DNA of 8,996 bases, taken from NCBI GenBank assembly GCA_023433965.1, contig JAEYTQ010000754.1, positions 1 through 8,996 on the forward strand, in the 5' to 3' direction. Under the pieces are notes generated by a model. It was not told the origin of the DNA. It did no database searches and saw only the letters and a list, made by a program, of their open reading frames with translations. This stretch comes from Pseudomonadota bacterium. GTDB taxonomy: Bacteria > Pseudomonadota > Alphaproteobacteria > Rhizobiales > Xanthobacteraceae. Positions 5,147-8,996 of the stretch are shown piece after piece. Numbering within the stretch: position 1 is the first letter of the stretch; every line of letters begins with the position of its first letter. Made by a program: the position numbers and the translations under genes.

Positions 5147-5254
5147 ATGGCCCCTAGAATCGGTGGTTGGGGGCCTGCAGCTCGACGACGGGATGCAGGC
5201 GGTTGGAATCGATGCGGGAGAAAGAGCCGAACCCTGGGGCAGCAGGCAACCTGA
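5147..5254 (+). CDS. Possible 35-codon leader ORF overlapping the cyclase start
   Basis: ATG at 5147 is preceded by AAGGAG (5137-5142) with a four-base gap, the best ribosome site in this part of the window. The frame runs 35 codons to TGA at 5252-5254 and overlaps the first 43 bases of the cyclase in another frame. The peptide is rich in Gly, Arg and Trp and matches no family I recognise. It may be a translated leader coupling ribosomes to the cyclase start, which lacks a good ribosome site, or a chance frame. Another possibility is that the real cyclase start is here and a base error or frameshift separates the frames. Confidence 0.3.
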   Translation: MAPRIGGWGPAARRRDAGGWNRCGRKSRTLGQQAT

Positions 5255-8200
5255 AGCGCTGGCTGGCAGGCATTGGTCTCGGCCAATATTCCGATCTCTT
5301 CGCAGAGCATCGCCTCGATCTGGACGTCATGTCCGATCTGACCGAGGCCGATCTGGTGGCGCTCGGGGTGCCGCTCGGAGATCGCAAGCGGCTGCAGCGG
5401 GCGATATCGTCCCTCCCCGCTTCCGATGCGACCGAGACACCGACCGCAGCGGTTCGCAGTCCGCCAAGAGCGGAGATCGGCGCCGAGCGACGCCAGCTCA
5501 CCACCATGTTCTGCGACATGGTGGATTCCACCTCGCTCTCCTCGCAATTCGATCCCGAGGACGTGCGCGACATGATCGCGAGCTTTCGCGAAACCTGCGT
5601 GCGCGTGGTGAAGCACTACGAAGGATTTGCCGCCCGTTTTGTCGGCGACGGCATCCTGGTCTATTTCGGTTATCCGAACGCGCATGAGGACGATGCCGAG
5701 CGAGCGGTGCGCGCTGGTCTCGAGATCGTGCGGATGTTGTCGACGACACGCGCGATCGAGCCGCGGGGGGCGCTCGGTCATGCGCCGGCCGTCCGAATTG
5801 GCATCGCGACAGGGCTGGTCGTGGTGGGCGACTTGGTCGGACAGGGGATCGAGGAGCGCGATTCCGCGGTCGGCGAAACCGTCAATCTCGCGGCGCGGCT
5901 GCAGGGCCTGGCGACGCCCAACGGAGTGGTCATCTCGTCGTCGACGCGGTCGCTGTTGAAGGGGAAGTTCGACTACCGTGATCTCGGAGCCCATGGGCTC
6001 AAGGGTATACCCGGGAAGACAGAGGCGTGGCACGTGGTTCGGCCGTCGCGCGTGGAAACGCGGTTTGCCGCGGCCATGGGCTCTCGATTGACGCCGCTCG
6101 TCAATCGCCACGAGGAAATCTCGCTCCTGCTCGGCCGCTGGCAGCAGGCCAAGGCAGGCGACGGCCAGGTCGTGGTGCTGTTCGGTGAGCCGGGCATCGG
6201 CAAGTCGCGCATCGTCCAGGAAATCTTCGAGCGGATTGCGGGCGATCGGCACGGACACGTCTCGTTCCAGTGCTCGCCCTACTACAGCTCGACGGCATTC
6301 CATCCCTTCATCGAGCAGCTCAAATTTACCCTCGGTCTGGACCGCGACGACGCTGCCGCCTTGTCTCTGTCGAATCTCGAGCGGGCGGTCGCGGCCGCGC
6401 ACGGTGAGGTTGAGCGGGTAACGCCGATCCTTGCCGCGCTGCTGTCAATTCCGCCCGGGGATCGTTATCCTTCGCTCGATCTGTCCCCGCAGCAGCAGAA
6501 GGATGCCATCGTCTCCGCCCTCGTCAATCATCTCCTGGGCCTTTCGCGCGAGCAGCCGCTGGTGATCGCATTCGAGGACGCGCATTGGATCGATCCGACG
6601 TCCAGGGAGGTCGTCGATCTGCTGGTGGAGAAGGTCGAGAACACGCCTATCCTGGTCGCAATGACCTGCCGCTCGGAATTCCAGCCGAGCTGGAGCGCTC
6701 ACTCCCACATCACGACGATGGTGCTGAACAGGCTCAGTCGGCAGCTGCGGGCGACGCTGGTCGAGCGGGTCGCCGGAAGCCGCGAAATGCCGAAGGAAGT
6801 CGTCGAGGATATCATCGTCAAGACCGACGGCGTGCCGCTTTTCGTCGAGGAGCTGACCAAAGCCGTACTCGAAAGCGACCTTCTGACCGAGCGGCACGGG
6901 CGCTATGTGCTCTCCGGCTCGTGGCGACAGCTGGCAATCCCGGCGACGCTGATGGATTCGCTGATGGCGCGTCTGGACCGGATGGGCCCGTTCAAGAGGG
7001 TCGCACAAATCGGCGCGACCATCGGCCGGCAGTTCTCCTACGAGATGCTGAACGCAGTCGCTTCCATACCGGCCGACCAGATCGAGGCGGGGCTCGATCG
7101 TCTCGAGGGGGCAGGGTTGATCGTGCGGCTGGGCCAGCCGCCGGATGCGCTCTACTCGTTCAAACACGTGCTGATCCAGGATGCAGCGCATGCGAGCCTG
7201 TTGCGCAGCGAGCGGAGACGGCTACACGCTCGGATCGCCTCGGTGCTGGCCGAGAAATATCCGGAAAAGACCGAGCGTGAACCGGAGCTCCTCGCCTATC
7301 ATCTGACCGAATCCGATCAAAGCGAGCCGGCGGCAAGCTCCTGGCTCAAGGCCGGCAAGCAAGCAGCAAGGCTGGGAGCCTACCTGGAGGCCATCGGCCA
7401 TCTGCGGCGGGGGCTGGCGGTCGTCCAGGGCAGTCCCGAGATGCCCGACCGGGATCGAATGGAGCTGGAGCTTCGCATCGCGCTGGGTAATGCGCTGATC
7501 GCTGCCAAGGGGTACGGCGCACAGGAGGTCGAAGACAACTTCACCCGAGCCCTCGAGCTCGGACGGCAGCTCGATGACGAAGACAAGGTGCTTGCGGCGA
7601 TAAGGGGGCTTTGGATGCGCCACTTCATTCGGGCCGACCTCACCAAGGCCCATGGGCTGAGCGCCGAACTCCTGAAGTTTGCCAGGCGGGAACGCCCGAG
7701 CGAATTGCTCCCCAAGCAAACCCTTTATCTCGTGGAGGCCCATCGGTCGATCGGGGCGACCATGCTTTACCGCGGCCGATTTCTAGCGGCGCAACATCAT
7801 CTTCATCGCTCCATCCGTCTCGATGATCCGGCTCTGCACCGCGGTTCGGGAGAGAGGCTCATCAATCCGGATGTCATGTCGTTGTCGTACCTCGGCTATC
7901 TGCTGTGGTTCCTGGGGCAGCCCGACACCGCGCGGCGGCACAACGAGCAGGCGATTTCGAATGCGGAAGAACGGCGCCATCCCTTCACGGTGGCGTTCGC
8001 TCTGGTGTTTGGTGCTTACGTTTGTCAGCATTCGCGCGACGTCGAGGGCACCAGGCATCATGCCAGCCGGGCGATGACCATTTCGTCGGAGCACGGCTTC
8101 CTGCATTGGAAGCAGCAGGCGACGATTCTCCATGGATGGGCGCTGACCGAGCTCGGCGAAGTGGACGAAGGGCTGAGCGAAATGCGGACGGGCGTGGACG

Positions 8201-8742
8201 GCTACGAGGCGCAGGATTCCTGGCTCGCCAGTTGCTGGTTCAGAAGCCTGCTCGCCCAAGGCTATGCGACAGCCGGTGCGCCGGAGGCGGCCTGGCACGC
8301 ACTTGACGGCGCCTTGGCGATCGCAAAGAGGACGGGCGATCACTTTTATCTCGCGGAGATCTACCGGATGCAGGGCGAATTGAGCCTGACCCATGCCGGG
8401 TCGGCGCTGGTAGCAGACGCCGAGCTTCTGTTCGCACGTTCGCTGGAGGTCGCGCGCACGCAGAACGCTCGATCGTGGGAGCTGCGAACGGCCATCAGCC
8501 TGGCGCGCCTGTGGCGCGATTCGGGGCGGCCCGACCAAGCAGCGGACCTCCTTGTGCCGATCGTCGGTAAATTCAGCGAAGGACTGTCCAGGCCGGACCT
8601 GCAGCAGGCGCAAGAGCTGGTGAAAGAACTGTGCGGAGACGGCACAAGAGACCGTCAACGAGCCCAGGCGGGCGATGGTAACGAGCGGGCAACGGGCGCT
8701 GAAAATGTGGATGCGCGCGGCAACCCAGGTGTCGGGCTTTGA
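5212..8742 (+). CDS. Class III adenylate cyclase with SAM, AAA-type ATPase and TPR domains
   Basis: A 1176-residue soluble signalling protein. Domains in order: SAM domain (about 12-68, containing RWLAGIGLGQYSDLF); class III nucleotide cyclase (about 93-275) with metal-binding Asp102 in FCDMVDST and Asp146 in FVGDG, and the transition-state pair Asn225/Arg229 in ETVNLAARL; a STAND/AAA-type ATPase with Walker A GEPGIGKS (325-332) and Walker B LVIAFEDAHW (450-459); then a helical TPR-like region from about 665 to 1135. Catalytic residues are intact, so ATP-to-cAMP conversion is likely, probably gated by a ligand or partner bound to the ATPase/TPR part. No membrane segment is evident. Such multidomain cyclases occur in many copies in Bradyrhizobium genomes. 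Start: ATG 5212 gives a normal short lead into the SAM domain but only a weak ribosome site; an in-frame TTG at 5167 is an alternative. No evidence in the sequence ties it to NifA control. Confidence 0.9.
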   Translation: MREKEPNPGAAGNLKRWLAGIGLGQYSDLFAEHRLDLDVMSDLTEADLVALGVPLGDRKRLQRAISSLPASDATETPTAAVRSPPRAEIGAERRQLTTMFCDMVDSTSLSSQFDPEDVRDMIASFRETCVRVVKHYEGFAARFVGDGILVYFGYPNAHEDDAERAVRAGLEIVRMLSTTRAIEPRGALGHAPAVRIGIATGLVVVGDLVGQGIEERDSAVGETVNLAARLQGLATPNGVVISSSTRSLLKGKFDYRDLGAHGLKGIPGKTEAWHVVRPSRVETRFAAAMGSRLTPLVNRHEEISLLLGRWQQAKAGDGQVVVLFGEPGIGKSRIVQEIFERIAGDRHGHVSFQCSPYYSSTAFHPFIEQLKFTLGLDRDDAAALSLSNLERAVAAAHGEVERVTPILAALLSIPPGDRYPSLDLSPQQQKDAIVSALVNHLLGLSREQPLVIAFEDAHWIDPTSREVVDLLVEKVENTPILVAMTCRSEFQPSWSAHSHITTMVLNRLSRQLRATLVERVAGSREMPKEVVEDIIVKTDGVPLFVEELTKAVLESDLLTERHGRYVLSGSWRQLAIPATLMDSLMARLDRMGPFKRVAQIGATIGRQFSYEMLNAVASIPADQIEAGLDRLEGAGLIVRLGQPPDALYSFKHVLIQDAAHASLLRSERRRLHARIASVLAEKYPEKTEREPELLAYHLTESDQSEPAASSWLKAGKQAARLGAYLEAIGHLRRGLAVVQGSPEMPDRDRMELELRIALGNALIAAKGYGAQEVEDNFTRALELGRQLDDEDKVLAAIRGLWMRHFIRADLTKAHGLSAELLKFARRERPSELLPKQTLYLVEAHRSIGATMLYRGRFLAAQHHLHRSIRLDDPALHRGSGERLINPDVMSLSYLGYLLWFLGQPDTARRHNEQAISNAEERRHPFTVAFALVFGAYVCQHSRDVEGTRHHASRAMTISSEHGFLHWKQQATILHGWALTELGEVDEGLSEMRTGVDGYEAQDSWLASCWFRSLLAQGYATAGAPEAAWHALDGALAIAKRTGDHFYLAEIYRMQGELSLTHAGSALVADAELLFARSLEVARTQNARSWELRTAISLARLWRDSGRPDQAADLLVPIVGKFSEGLSRPDLQQAQELVKELCGDGTRDRQRAQAGDGNERATGAENVDARGNPGVGL

Positions 8743-8927
8743 CGGAAGGCAGAAGGCCGCCTGATTGTGGCAGGTCCGAAGAGTCCCCGCGATGCAAGGC
8801 GCACGTGGAAACAGCTAGCTTCCGGCACGAAGATGCGAGGGGAGGAACAAAGACAGGGCGGTTTGCCGGAATAGACACGACGCGTCTGTCGATATGTCGA
8901 CGACGAACCCTAAGCTATTGAAAAGCT

Positions 8928-8996
<69 letters not shown>

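Larger units (their letters stand above)
4807..5211. other. About 400-base stretch without a convincing gene
   Basis: Between the bfd-like gene and the cyclase no reading frame resembles a protein family, apart from a 35-codon candidate at its right end. It holds two hairpin-forming sequences (4818-4850 and 4951-4970) and a 9-base direct repeat TTCCCGGCG (5017-5025 and 5043-5051). I see no convincing sigma-54 promoter, NifA site or clear sigma-70 promoter for the cyclase, although one must lie here or nearby. Confidence 0.6.

Noticed and set aside
4996..6402. 468-codon open frame on the minus strand across the cyclase
   Set aside because: It is antisense to the SAM and cyclase domains, whose catalytic residues are clear; the His/Arg-rich translation is not a recognisable protein.

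Overview
The window looks like part of a nitrogen-fixation (nif) gene region from an alphaproteobacterium of the Bradyrhizobium/Rhodopseudomonas group. The evidence is the fixR-nifA gene pair known from Bradyrhizobium, an oxygen-sensitive type NifA with the rhizobial four-cysteine signature, a FdxN-type ferredoxin, high G+C content, and a large adenylate cyclase of the SAM-cyclase-ATPase-TPR type common in Bradyrhizobium. A SUF gene lies directly behind fdxN. From memory, this suits the nif regions of non-symbiotic or photosynthetic bradyrhizobia better than the classical symbiosis island; the species is inference.

Left arm, minus strand, read from right to left: fixR (2606-3445), nifA (614-2350, possibly starting at 2419), fdxN (273-467) and the first 73 codons of sufB (1-220). 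FixR-NifA is the regulatory operon. Between nifA and fdxN lie two perfect NifA enhancer sites (TGT-N10-ACA) and a near-consensus sigma-54 promoter, so fdxN-sufB should be a separate NifA-driven operon supplying electrons (ferredoxin) and Fe-S cluster assembly (SUF). The 186-base (255 with the later nifA start) fixR-nifA gap shows no convincing promoter.

Central control region (3446-3760): a compact divergent promoter region. Leftward it holds a sigma-54 promoter for fixR-nifA, with a strong match to a RegR box and an overlapping TGT-N10-ACA site. Rightward it holds an excellent sigma-54 promoter for a two-gene operon, plus an unexplained 7+7 inverted repeat.

Right arm, plus strand: a YqeB-like protein (family linked to molybdenum hydroxylase maturation) and, overlapping by four bases, a small Bfd-like [2Fe-2S] protein with extra cysteines. 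Their predicted co-expression with nitrogenase regulation is the least explained and most interesting part of the window. After about 400 bases without a convincing gene but with two hairpins comes a 1176-residue class III adenylate cyclase. The window closes with a tRNA-Lys(CTT) gene on the minus strand, cut at its 5' end; its 3' end points toward the nif genes.
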